A stretch of DNA of 36,725 bases from Polyangiaceae bacterium (GCA_009781005.1 WQYX01000039.1:1-36725), one strand, 5' to 3'; shown: positions 24,435 through 31,024, numbered from the stretch's first letter. Translations and numbers: made by a program. Notes: a model not told the origin generated them from the letters alone.

Positions 24435-24724
24435 TGCAGGTGATCACCAATTTTCATCACCGGCATAAAATTATCATTGATTTCAATAACTTAGGCCCAA
24501 ATGCAGGTGATCGCAGGTGATGTTGAGGGCAACCTTCGTGCGCGCCTGTGCGCGTACGCACGCGCGATCATTATATGCATTTTTCTTATTTTCACTTTTC
24601 CCTCCTTAGCATTGAAAACATCACCTGCATCACCTGCAGAATTGGTTATTTGCCTATAATATAGATGGATCATATGCAGGTGATGGTGCAGGTGATGCGC
24701 AGGTGATGCTGTGGATCACCTGCA
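24435..24724. repeat. Iteron array, candidate replication origin
   Basis: Nine copies of a 10-base unit, TGCAGGTGAT (seven copies) or CGCAGGTGAT (two copies), lie in this stretch. Forward copies: 24435, 24502, 24512 (tandem), 24675, 24687, 24698. Reverse copies: 24620, 24629, 24715 (all first bases). Between them are A/T-rich segments (24449-24492 and 24560-24600). Clustered short direct and inverted repeats with an A/T-rich part are the layout of an initiator-bound origin. The last four copies fall inside the 3' end of the adjacent initiator/helicase gene. The 242 bases between that gene and the lipoprotein gene hold no protein gene that I can support. Confidence 0.75.
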
Positions 24725-26342
24725 CGACAACCCAAACGGCAGTGCGAGTGCGGTTGAGTTTTTGTTCGAGCTTGCATCCTACGACAATACGACCACGTAA
24801 TCTTCGAAGCGCGTAACCCAAGTCCTTCGAACTTGGCGCGCGTCCGGGTTGAACACGCGCGAGCTGCTCGATGGCCTCGCGCAGGTCGTCGTAACCGTCC
24901 GGAGGACCATCTGCGGGCGGACGCCCGCGGGGCCATAGGACGTCGATGGCCGTCTTGACCGAAATTCCCTCTGTACCCCCGAGCCGGCGCCAGTGCGTGT
25001 AGAGCGCCGCGATGGCCGAGCCGGTCAGGTCGCTCTCTGGCGTCGTTCGGCACGCCGACACGTCAGCGCCGCCGGCCCAGACGATGGCGCTCGTCACGAC
25101 CCGCGACCAGTCCTCGTAGCTGCCCCACTCGGCAGCCCCGCATGCTGGGCGACCAACAAGGGCGTGAGCTCGTAGGAGCGTGAGCGCCGCGCCGACGTAC
25201 TTCGGCCGCTCCACGAGAGCGTGCTCGGCGAGTCGGGGGAAGCGCCATCCTCCGCGCGTCTCGGGCGTCTCGGTCTGCGGCTCGATGCGCGAGAGGAGCG
25301 CGCGCCTCGTCGTGTCACCCTTGATTTGCACGTTGTTTCCACTCACGAGCATAACGGCGCGCCAAGGTAGATCGCGGCTCTGCGTCAGGCCGAGCACGCG
25401 CAGGCTCACCGCGTCGCTCGTGAGGTACTTGTCGATCGGAGCGCAACCAAAAGGTTGCGTTAGGTTGTCCCAGTGCACGATCGCGCGACCATCGAGCGCA
25501 TAGCTCGCGAGCATCTTCTCTGCCTCTTCTTCCTGCCTCGGGTACGTGCAGAGTGCAGCTATTCGACCTGTCGTAACGAGTGAGATCACCGCCGTCTGCA
25601 GCGACTTGCCCGAGCCCTGCACCGACGCGTCAAAGATGAACGCAGGGACGGGGCCGCGGATGGCAGGACGGCCGATGACTGAGAGGATGGCGGCGATGGG
25701 GACATCGCGCGAGGCCGGAGAAACGTAGGGGAAATCGACGAAGAGATCGCGCAAGAGTGCAAGCGCTTCGCGCGCGTCCTTCTCTGACGGCGCCGTCGAC
25801 AGCGGCACGTCAATGCGTGGACAATGCACGTACTTGGTTTGTGTGTCGTAGCCAGCTACGGTGTGCACAGATCCGTCCGGCCGGAGGATGGGCGTCTCAC
25901 TCACGCCGAGCAGAGGGCGAATGCCGGGATACTTCGCTCGAGCGCTTACCGCCTGCACGATCGCGTCGTTTGGAACGACGGCGCGGTAGCCTATTTTCTG
26001 ACCGCCCACGTCCTTCTCTTTGTCGTCCTTCGCGATCCACAGCGCCACGCGCGTGAGCCGCTCGCGCAGCGTTGCGAGCGGCAGAGCGCGAAGCCTCGAC
26101 ACCTCGCCGAGCTCGGTTTCGAGATCGAGCACCTCGGTGAGCTGCCCATCGCGCTGGTAGAGCGACGGCAGCGCCGAGAGCGCGTCGATCGCGTCGTCGA
26201 CCACGCGGTGTAGATCGACACCGACGCGAATCGTTGCTCGGATGCCGTCCTCGCCCGGCAGGTACGCGGACGGTCGCGCCGACTTATAGCCCGACGCACG
26301 CAGTACGTCGTTGAGCACGTCGCTCTGTCCGCTGTCAGCCAT
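24654..26342 (-). CDS. Replication initiator/SF3-like helicase
   Basis: This 562-aa protein has a P-loop ATPase core: Walker A QGSGKS (242-247), a Walker-B-like hydrophobic stretch ending HWDN (290-293), a sensor-type VSGNN (333-337) and TTRRALLSR (344-352) with possible arginine fingers. The layout, with a SF3-like helicase domain preceded by a 200-residue N-terminal part, suits primase/helicase-type replication proteins encoded by phages and plasmids. No intact primase active-site motif was found. The gene contains and borders the iteron array, which points to a role as replication initiator and loader/helicase. The last 23 residues are encoded across four iterons. ATG with GAAGG upstream. 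Confidence 0.7.
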   Translation of the reverse strand: MADSGQSDVLNDVLRASGYKSARPSAYLPGEDGIRATIRVGVDLHRVVDDAIDALSALPSLYQRDGQLTEVLDLETELGEVSRLRALPLATLRERLTRVALWIAKDDKEKDVGGQKIGYRAVVPNDAIVQAVSARAKYPGIRPLLGVSETPILRPDGSVHTVAGYDTQTKYVHCPRIDVPLSTAPSEKDAREALALLRDLFVDFPYVSPASRDVPIAAILSVIGRPAIRGPVPAFIFDASVQGSGKSLQTAVISLVTTGRIAALCTYPRQEEEAEKMLASYALDGRAIVHWDNLTQPFGCAPIDKYLTSDAVSLRVLGLTQSRDLPWRAVMLVSGNNVQIKGDTTRRALLSRIEPQTETPETRGGWRFPRLAEHALVERPKYVGAALTLLRAHALVGRPACGAAEWGSYEDWSRVVTSAIVWAGGADVSACRTTPESDLTGSAIAALYTHWRRLGGTEGISVKTAIDVLWPRGRPPADGPPDGYDDLREAIEQLARVQPGRAPSSKDLGYALRRLRGRIVVGCKLEQKLNRTRTAVWVVVQVIHSITCASPAPSPAYDPSIL

Positions 26343-26625
26343 CGACCTTCACCGCTTCACCCTGCTGGCGCATCCACTCGATAGCTCGAGCGGGAAGGGG
26401 CGATGACGCGTCTTTGGCGAGTTTGCGAATAATATATATTCCTTGGCGTATATCTACTTTGTAGTTGATATATCCAATTCTCAGGGACGACTTGGCTTGT
26501 TCGAGCTGCCCCGAAAGAGCTATTACTCGATCAAGGAGCGTCTCGAGCTCGCGAGTTTCCTCTTCGATCTTGCTGCATAATGCAAGTATCGCAGCCTTCG
26601 CAATCTGCTCGTCTGTCGGTGTCAT
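26335..26625 (-). CDS. Small coiled-coil protein
   Basis: This 96-aa protein is strongly helical (ILALCSKIEEETRELETLLDRVIALSGQLEQAKSSL), with heptad-like spacing indicating a coiled coil over about residues 15-50. A shorter beta/helix part follows (YINYKVDIRQGIYIIRKLAKDA). It overlaps the VRR-NUC gene at its start (ATGA) and the initiator gene by 8 bases at its end. No catalytic motif is seen. Its location between a nuclease and the initiator suggests a replication accessory role, but no family was recognised. Confidence 0.6.
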   Translation of the reverse strand: MTPTDEQIAKAAILALCSKIEEETRELETLLDRVIALSGQLEQAKSSLRIGYINYKVDIRQGIYIIRKLAKDASSPLPARAIEWMRQQGEAVKVDG

Positions 26626-26960
26626 CTTGCCCTATCCACCGCTGCCAACGCCTCTTCGACGGTCGTCACGACGCACGCGACGCCACCAGAACGCTCGATG
26701 ATGCCGAGCCAAATCTGTTGCACTCGAGTGACTGTGTGCAACTTGTCTGGCCTCTTAACTTCGAGCGCCAAGAATCGTCCGTGCGGAGGAACGACGCATA
26801 TTAGGTCGGCAACGCCGATGCCTAATCCGGTGTGTAATTGCCTGTTGTCGACATGGTGTTTCCAGCAAGGAATGCATGCTTTGCCGAGCGCAATCCGAAT
26901 GTCCGTCTCAATGGCTCTTTCGGTACGCCTCTTTTCGGGTTTCCGGCGTCGGCCACTCAC
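26622..26960 (-). CDS. VRR-NUC nuclease, Holliday-junction-resolvase type
   Basis: This 112-aa protein has all the landmarks of the VRR-NUC domain (PD-(D/E)xK superfamily): an N-terminal basic helix with E18, HHVDNRQLHTGLGIGVADLI with D52, LEVKR with E67 and K69, and QQ (81-82) in the following helix. Such enzymes cleave branched DNA, especially Holliday junctions. It follows the SF2 helicase gene, which it overlaps by 53 bases, a context seen in phage replication modules. I chose the GTG at 26960; an earlier ATG would read far into the helicase gene in another frame. Confidence 0.8.
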   Translation of the reverse strand: MSGRRRKPEKRRTERAIETDIRIALGKACIPCWKHHVDNRQLHTGLGIGVADLICVVPPHGRFLALEVKRPDKLHTVTRVQQIWLGIIERSGGVACVVTTVEEALAAVDRAR

Positions 26961-28239
26961 CGTATGTGGCCTTGTACCGGTGCGACGCCGACCCGAGCTT
27001 GTAGCCTTTGATTCGTGCATCATGTATCCACCTCGCGAGGGACCAAATACGTTGTTCGTTCGTCTCGGTGCGCTTGCGGACGAAGCGATCGATCGGGAGA
27101 CCGAGCACGCGCGGAGCACGCTTACGGAGCTCGCCCTCGTAGCCACACGTGCATGGCGGCGCGTCTACGACGCCACCGCAAACAGGGCAGAATCGCACGT
27201 CCTGCGCGTCACGACGGCGGAGCGCTTTTCCTTCGAGCGACCAGCACCAGTCGTCCGTCGGCTCGCCTAGATCGTGCGTGCAGCCCGTCAGGTCGACGAC
27301 GATGCAATCGCTCTTACCGTCGCACGGCCGAAGTCCTCGACCTATCGCCTGCAGGAGAGGGACGGCAGAAGCGAAGCGGCGCGCGAGCACGATGGCGCTC
27401 GTACGCGGTGAGTCCCAGCCTTCAAGGAGGATTGAGTGATTGCAGAGTACATTGATGTCTCCCAGGTCGTACTGCGCGAGAACTTCAGCGCGCTCCCTCG
27501 ACGACATTCCGCTGTGAATTGCGGCGGCTCGACATCGTTCTCCGGTGCGCGTTGAGAGCTCGATCGCGAGTGTTTGCGCTTCCTCGACAGAGGAGCAGAA
27601 GACGATTGTGCTGCGCGGAATTCGCCTCCCATACGCAAAGCCGCCGAACACTCCACGATCGCCGAACACATCGATCGGATCTTGCGCGAGCTCGCCGGGA
27701 GCAAGCGCATGGTCGGGCCGGTAGATCTGTCCGTACGGCACGAGCCACCCCTCATCGATGGCTTGACGCGTCGTGAGCGGTTCGAACAAGGTGTCGAACA
27801 TCTGTTCGAGCCCTCGCCCGTCCCCACGTGCAGGTGTCGCGTCGAGGCCTAGCACCTTCGCCGTGGGGTATGCCTCACGCAGCTTGCTCCACTCGTCAGA
27901 GAGGTAGTGTCGCGCCTCGTCGAGGACAATAACGTCTGGCCTCCACTTTCCGCCGGACGAACTAGCGTCAATTAGATAATCGCACGCTTCAAGCAACTGA
28001 ATCGTCGCGACGCGCCAACGCTCGATGTCGCGACGCCTTACCCACTGATTAGCAATCTCTCTTCGGGGGGCAACAACGAGAACGTTCTTGTCTCCGTCTG
28101 CCATCCGGAAAGCGACGTGAATTCCCACCGTCGTCTTGCCCGTGCCAGTGGGCATGACGACAAGCACGCCTTTGGCGCCTCCGCGGAAGGCGGCGAGCGT
28201 CTCGCCGACGGCCGTCTGCTGGTATGGTCGGAGGGTCAC
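26908..28239 (-). CDS. Superfamily 2 helicase with C-terminal zinc ribbon
   Basis: This 443-aa protein has helicase motif I PTGTGKT (30-36), motif II DEARH (107-111), motif III-like DATPAR (133-138), motif IV-like STIVFCSS (210-217), motif V region LLEGWDSP (271-278) and motif VI QAIGRGLRP (297-305). This places it in SF2, DEAD/DEAH-like with RecA-like folds. A four-Cys ribbon (351, 354, 363, 365) and a basic C-terminus follow and probably contact DNA. Its likely role is unwinding or branch migration during phage replication or recombination, together with the VRR-NUC enzyme encoded immediately after. ATG overlaps the upstream stop (ATGA). Confidence 0.85.
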   Translation of the reverse strand: MTLRPYQQTAVGETLAAFRGGAKGVLVVMPTGTGKTTVGIHVAFRMADGDKNVLVVAPRREIANQWVRRRDIERWRVATIQLLEACDYLIDASSSGGKWRPDVIVLDEARHYLSDEWSKLREAYPTAKVLGLDATPARGDGRGLEQMFDTLFEPLTTRQAIDEGWLVPYGQIYRPDHALAPGELAQDPIDVFGDRGVFGGFAYGRRIPRSTIVFCSSVEEAQTLAIELSTRTGERCRAAAIHSGMSSRERAEVLAQYDLGDINVLCNHSILLEGWDSPRTSAIVLARRFASAVPLLQAIGRGLRPCDGKSDCIVVDLTGCTHDLGEPTDDWCWSLEGKALRRRDAQDVRFCPVCGGVVDAPPCTCGYEGELRKRAPRVLGLPIDRFVRKRTETNEQRIWSLARWIHDARIKGYKLGSASHRYKATYGEWPTPETRKEAYRKSH

Positions 28240-28484
28240 GGCTTTACCTCTCGTATCGTGAATTCTACACGGATTTCAAAAACGTGCCCTATCCCGTCAG
28301 GAGTGACGAGACTGAGCTTTTCTTTTTTCCAGCAGTCAGATTTTGGCCAGTCTATTCTGGAAATCATGGCCGCCATATCACGTGACGAAAACGTTCGCGT
28401 TCTTAGAACGAACGTCTTGGCGTCCTCGCGTGTCTCGTTACGGTCAGGCCACCAGTATAGCCAGGCATGTCCCTCTTCATTCAA
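28236..28484 (-). CDS. Small hypothetical protein before the helicase
   Basis: This 82-aa protein (MNEEGHAWLYWWPDRNETREDAKTF...) is mixed alpha/beta with Trp-rich N-terminus and a C-terminal strand pattern (KLSLVTPDGIGHVFEIRVEFTIREVKP). No domain was recognised. Its start overlaps the upstream stop and its stop overlaps the helicase ATG (ATGA), which supports it as a real member of the replication operon. A role with the helicase is inferred from this coupling only. Confidence 0.6.
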   Translation of the reverse strand: MNEEGHAWLYWWPDRNETREDAKTFVLRTRTFSSRDMAAMISRIDWPKSDCWKKEKLSLVTPDGIGHVFEIRVEFTIREVKP

Positions 28485-28852
28485 GGCAACCTCCTGTATT
28501 TGTATTCGATCGCTGCACGTCGGCCCTCAGTCTCCACGTCTTCGGAGATGGTGATCGTGGTCTGCCGCTCGGCCTGCTGCGCAACGACCTTTTTCCTTTT
28601 CTTCGTTTTCGCCGCCTTCTCTGCCCTTAAATGTGCCGCCCACCATTTGGCGAGCTCGGGGCCGACGGGAACGATGGCGGTCACGCACACCACGTTCTTG
28701 ATCTCGCAGAGCCGGTGAACCAGGTAGTCCGTCGTCGCGCAGGCATGCCATGCGAGAGGTGGGGTTGGGCCCTTGAGCGTTGGCGCGCGGTCAATCCAGA
28801 TCGCCAGCAGGCCTCCCCAGGTGCCCTCATGCGAGACGTATGCGGTCGTCAT
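28481..28852 (-). CDS. Basic hypothetical protein
   Basis: This 123-aa protein starts at ATG with GGAGG at 6 bases. The N-terminal half is mixed alpha/beta with aromatic residues (TWGGLLAIWIDRAP, LAWHACATTDYLVHRLCEI, VVCVTAIVPVGPELAKWWAAHLRAEKA). A very basic stretch, KAAKTKKRKKVV, lies in the middle of the C-terminal half, which could bind nucleic acid. No family was recognised. Stop and start overlaps with neighbours fit an operon gene. It might assist replication, but no evidence beyond location. Confidence 0.55.
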   Translation of the reverse strand: MTTAYVSHEGTWGGLLAIWIDRAPTLKGPTPPLAWHACATTDYLVHRLCEIKNVVCVTAIVPVGPELAKWWAAHLRAEKAAKTKKRKKVVAQQAERQTTITISEDVETEGRRAAIEYKYRRLP

Positions 28853-29046
28853 TGGCGGCCTCCAAACTCGTGCACTATGCACGGATATTCGAGAATTGGT
28901 TCAGACGACAACCCGTGTAAAACACGGTGTTTTTGTGGTGTTCTGCGACGGCGCCGTCGCTCGAGCACACACATGGCGAGGACCGCGGCGAGGCCTCCAA
29001 GGCCGAAGCCAAACAAGAGGAGGCCGGCAACCAAGACGGCACTCAC
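28849..29046 (-). CDS. Small single-span membrane protein
   Basis: This 65-aa protein has a hydrophobic span (AVLVAGLLLFGFGLGGLAAVLAMCVL, about 2-28) followed by a strongly basic RRRRRRTP, so the N-terminus would face out and the basic tail in. The GTG start has GGAGG 5 bases upstream and overlaps the previous stop (GTGA). It follows another tiny membrane gene (29043-29156). Pairs of small membrane genes right after the Cro-like gene may affect host membrane or superinfection, but no family was recognised. An upstream start would add an unlikely Arg-rich N-terminus. Confidence 0.55.
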   Translation of the reverse strand: MSAVLVAGLLLFGFGLGGLAAVLAMCVLERRRRRRTPQKHRVLHGLSSEPILEYPCIVHEFGGRQ

Positions 29047-29156
29047 GGCTGCCTCCGATCGGACTGGACGAACCACGCGTAGAGCACGGCGGCCGCGATG
29101 CCGATGACGAGCCAGTCTGGCAACGCTTCGAGCGCATCGAAGTAGGCGCGGATCAT
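29043..29156 (-). CDS. Tiny single-span membrane protein (37 aa)
   Basis: Translation from ATG at 29156 gives 37 aa with hydrophobic span WLVIGIAAAVLYAWFV and a basic end (QSDRRQP). The start has a strong AGGAGG at 7 bases. It overlaps the Cro-like gene stop (ATGA) and the next gene start (GTGA), so it fills the gap exactly. Tiny membrane proteins at early lytic positions can regulate host membrane functions, but this one matches no family I know. Reading a longer frame in another phase across this region gives only an Arg-rich sequence. Confidence 0.6.
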   Translation of the reverse strand: MIRAYFDALEALPDWLVIGIAAAVLYAWFVQSDRRQP

Positions 29157-29392
29157 GACGCAACCTCCTGGTTGCTAGGTCGAGGCCTGCGCGGGAGGTC
29201 GGCGCGCACTTCGCCTTTGCTCCACCGCTCGATCTGTTCGCGCGTTTTGTGTCGTGGGTAGCTGCCCTGGCACCAGTAGTGGATCGAAGAGAAGGAGCGT
29301 CGCAGTGCGAAGGCCGCCTGCAATTTCGCGCCCTGATTTGGGTAGCGACGCAACAAATACGCGCTGAAAACTTCCGACCAGGTCATGCACAT
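29153..29392 (-). CDS. Cro-like regulator (first lytic gene)
   Basis: This 79-aa protein (77 aa if the second ATG at 29386 is used) has a helix-turn-helix in the LQAAFALRRSFSSIHYWCQGSYP segment, followed by TREQIERWSKGEVRADLP, the usual end of Cro/YdaS-like proteins (REQIE...GxV...DL). It is divergent from the CI-like gene and sits at the head of the minus-strand lytic operon. By analogy it would bind the same operators and favour lytic development. There is no ribosome site before either ATG, and the inferred promoter is very close, so the message may be leaderless. Both points are inference. Confidence 0.7.
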   Translation of the reverse strand: MCMTWSEVFSAYLLRRYPNQGAKLQAAFALRRSFSSIHYWCQGSYPRHKTREQIERWSKGEVRADLPRRPRPSNQEVAS

Positions 29393-29436
29393 TCGTATTC
29401 TGATTTGAATGTCGGCGTCAACCGCGAAATCAGAAT
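29390..29436. promoter_or_regulatory. Divergent operator/promoter region of the genetic switch
   Basis: A perfect 10-bp inverted repeat, ATTCTGATTT (29397-29406) and AAATCAGAAT (29427-29436), is separated by 20 bases. On the minus strand a TTGACG (29414-29419) is followed by AATCAGAAT and an A/T-rich -10 candidate (ATACGA) just ahead of the Cro-like ATG, so the repressor site lies between -35 and -10. The same AATCAGAAT motif occurs at 30066 in the + strand early promoter. Confidence 0.7.
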
Positions 29437-29467
29437 CCGAAGGCTACGGGTGGATACGGTGCCTTTG

Positions 29468-29953
29468 ATGGCGAAGGAGATCGAGCCGGTGAGTGAATTT
29501 CTTCGGCACCTCATCGCGCAGTGGGAAGCCGAAGGAAAAATGATCAAGGACTTAGCCGCTGAAGCGGGCGTCGCTCAGTCCTTGCCTTCGCAGCTCAAAG
29601 CACGAACAACCAACGCCTCTTTCTACTCCGCAACCAAACTGGCGAAGCCGTTCGGGTTCCCCGATCTCGCGGCGCTCGTATCGGCTGCTCTAGCATGGGA
29701 CGGAACAACCGGCGTCTCGGCGCTACATCTCGCGACGTCCTCACGCACTGAAGCGGTCCGTATTGCCGAGCGGTACGGAGCAACCACGGAACAAATCTCG
29801 CGCGCGCTGCAACGCTATCCAGAAGCTGATTTCGCGCGCAAGGACACTCTTTGGTGGCTTGCGCGCATTCAGGACGAACGCGCACTGGATGCAGAGCGGG
29901 AGGCGGTAACACCCGCTGCCACGACTTACCGATCGCGGCGTAAGTCAGGGTAG
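29468..29953 (+). CDS. CI-like repressor, HTH protein without cleavage domain
   Basis: This 161-aa protein has a helix-turn-helix near the N-terminus (KMIKDLAAEAGVAQSLPSQLKARTTNASFYSATKLAKPFGF, about 24-64). A helical domain follows that contains no visible S24/LexA-type Ser-Lys protease residues, so induction may not involve self-cleavage. It is divergent from the Cro-like gene with a 75-base operator between and is followed by the early promoter, the standard place of a lysogeny repressor. It should bind AATCAGAAT sites. I chose ATG at 29468; a GTG seven codons earlier is possible. A basic tail closes the protein. Confidence 0.7.
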   Translation: MAKEIEPVSEFLRHLIAQWEAEGKMIKDLAAEAGVAQSLPSQLKARTTNASFYSATKLAKPFGFPDLAALVSAALAWDGTTGVSALHLATSSRTEAVRIAERYGATTEQISRALQRYPEADFARKDTLWWLARIQDERALDAEREAVTPAATTYRSRRKSG

Positions 29954-30028
29954 CTCATCTACTGCGTCATGTCGTCGACGAGCGCAGCACCTGCTCGCGA
30001 TCGGGCCGGTTCGGGCTAGATGTCGCAG

Positions 30029-30050
30029 TCAAAACAAAATGTTGTTTTGA
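30029..30050. promoter_or_regulatory. 9-bp inverted repeat upstream of the early promoter
   Basis: TCAAAACAA (30029-30037) and TTGTTTTGA (30042-30050) form a perfect inverted repeat with a 4-base centre, ending 3 bases before the -35 element. It differs from the AATCAGAAT operators and has no T run, so it is unlikely to terminate transcription of the repressor gene. It may bind a second regulator. Confidence 0.5.
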
Positions 30051-30053
30051 TCG

Positions 30054-30080
30054 TTGACACAACCGAATCAGAATCATAAT
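30054..30080 (+). promoter_or_regulatory. Early promoter with embedded operator
   Basis: A perfect -35 TTGACA (30054-30059) and a CATAAT (30075-30080, five of six to TATAAT) are separated by 15 bases. AATCAGAAT (30066-30074) lies between them, where a bound repressor would block polymerase. Transcription would begin near 30087, 18 bases before the first gene. The short spacing is slightly sub-optimal. Confidence 0.65.
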
Positions 30081-30104
30081 GTGAAGGCGAAAGGAACGGA
30101 CACT

Positions 30105-30272
30105 ATGACCTCCGTGGCCAAAGCTCTTCGCGCTCGCATCACCGCCACCTACGCCGAGCTCTCCGAGCTCCGAGCCACCAAGCCACGCAACTGGGAGCTG
30201 AAGGCAAGGTGCGTGAACCAGACGCTCGTGGCGCTCGAGCGGCAGCTGACGGAGATGGTGCTGGGAGCGTGA
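30105..30272 (+). CDS. Small early protein, unknown
   Basis: This 55-aa protein (MTSVAKALRARITATY...) is entirely helical and probably a single amphipathic hairpin (AELSELRATKPRNWELKARCVNQTLVALERQLTEMVLG). AAGGA lies 9 bases before the ATG. It is the first gene after the early promoter, a location often used by host-takeover or regulatory peptides, but no family was recognised. A GTG at 30081 in the same frame would add eight residues and is less likely. Confidence 0.6.
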   Translation: MTSVAKALRARITATYAELSELRATKPRNWELKARCVNQTLVALERQLTEMVLGA

Positions 30273-30296
30273 GGAAGTGGTGAGAAGGAGGATGAC

Positions 30297-30746
30297 ATGC
30301 AGTCTTTGACCGATTTTCTAAATGAGAGTGAAGTCCCCGTCGCGGACCATAATAGGAGTTTGGTGCTGGTTGCGTCCGCGATCGCCCGCACCATGCTCGA
30401 CCTATTCCCTGAGGGAGAGGTTCGGCCACTGCATGCTATCGAGGCAGCAGAGCGGTGGGCCCGTGGAGAGGACGTGTCGAGCGACGAGCTCCGCGACGCC
30501 CACGACGCTGCATGTAAGTACGCCTATGACGCGCATGTCTCCGTCATCCATGCTGCGACTGCCTCTGCCGAGGCCGCGAGAGCTGCCCGCGCTGCTTGCA
30601 GCAGCGACGGGCATGTCGTGCTGGCTGTCGCGAACGCGGCAAGACAAGCCGCCTACGGGCTCACCTCTACCAGGCGCATGAGCAAGGAGCACATAGCGAT
30701 TGTGCGCAAGTATTTCCCTAGCTGCCCGGAGTCGTTGGTTGCGTGA
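30297..30746 (+). CDS. Imm-5-like putative immunity protein
   Basis: This 149-aa protein starts at ATG after AAGGAGGATGAC, an excellent ribosome site. Residues about 25-120 show the Ala-rich repeated-helix pattern of the Imm-5 putative immunity family (usual L....RP..A....ERW..GE..VE.LR.A...A...A..A...A), here VRPLHAIEAAERWARGEDVSSDELRDAHDAACKYAYDAHV...AARAARAACSS. The family is named from toxin loci, but members occur widely in phages and the true function is unclear. It is placed early in the operon. Assignment is by pattern. Confidence 0.55.
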   Translation: MQSLTDFLNESEVPVADHNRSLVLVASAIARTMLDLFPEGEVRPLHAIEAAERWARGEDVSSDELRDAHDAACKYAYDAHVSVIHAATASAEAARAARAACSSDGHVVLAVANAARQAAYGLTSTRRMSKEHIAIVRKYFPSCPESLVA

Positions 30747-30755
30747 AGAGATGGA

Positions 30756-30775
30756 TGGGGCCCTCCGGGGCCCCA
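30756..30775 (+). other. 8-bp RNA hairpin with UNCG-type loop between two early genes
   Basis: TGGGGCCC (30756-30763) pairs with GGGCCCCA (30768-30775) around TCCG, a UNCG-type stable tetraloop. It lies in the 47-base gap between two genes and is followed by CCCGAAAGG, not by T, so it is not a terminator. It may stabilise or mark processing of the polycistronic RNA. Confidence 0.5.
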
Positions 30776-30793
30776 CCCGAAAGGAGAGGTGAC

Positions 30794-31024
30794 ATGCAAA
30801 GCACCAAATGGTTGCACGGCGCGAAGCGCCGGAGAGTGCACGCAAAGTTCAGGGCGCGCCTTCTTGGGCTTCTCGGTCAAGAGCCTGAGGGCAAGAGCCG
30901 GACCTGGGACGATAAGTACCCTGAGACCACCGGCGAGCTGCTTTGCAAGTGCCGCCATCTGTACCTGAGGCCAGGATACGAGAAGGAGAGGGGGCGGCTA
31001 TGGGACGGCGTGGAGAGTCGGTGA
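30794..31024 (+). CDS. Small basic protein, unknown
   Basis: This 76-aa protein (MQSTKWLHGAKRRRVHAKFRARLLG...) has a basic N-terminal half and a C-terminal part (TTGELLCKCRHLYLRPGYEKERGRLWDGV) with CKC. The basic part could contact nucleic acid. The ATG follows AAAGGAGAGGTGAC, and this is the reason for choosing it over an earlier start. Its stop overlaps the next GTG (GTGA). No family was recognised; a DNA-binding role is suggested only by charge. Confidence 0.55.
   Translation: MQSTKWLHGAKRRRVHAKFRARLLGLLGQEPEGKSRTWDDKYPETTGELLCKCRHLYLRPGYEKERGRLWDGVESR

Noticed and set aside
29972-29981. Palindrome TCGTCGACGA downstream of the repressor gene as a terminator
   Set aside because: Short self-complementary stretch without loop or T run, so it is not a credible terminator.
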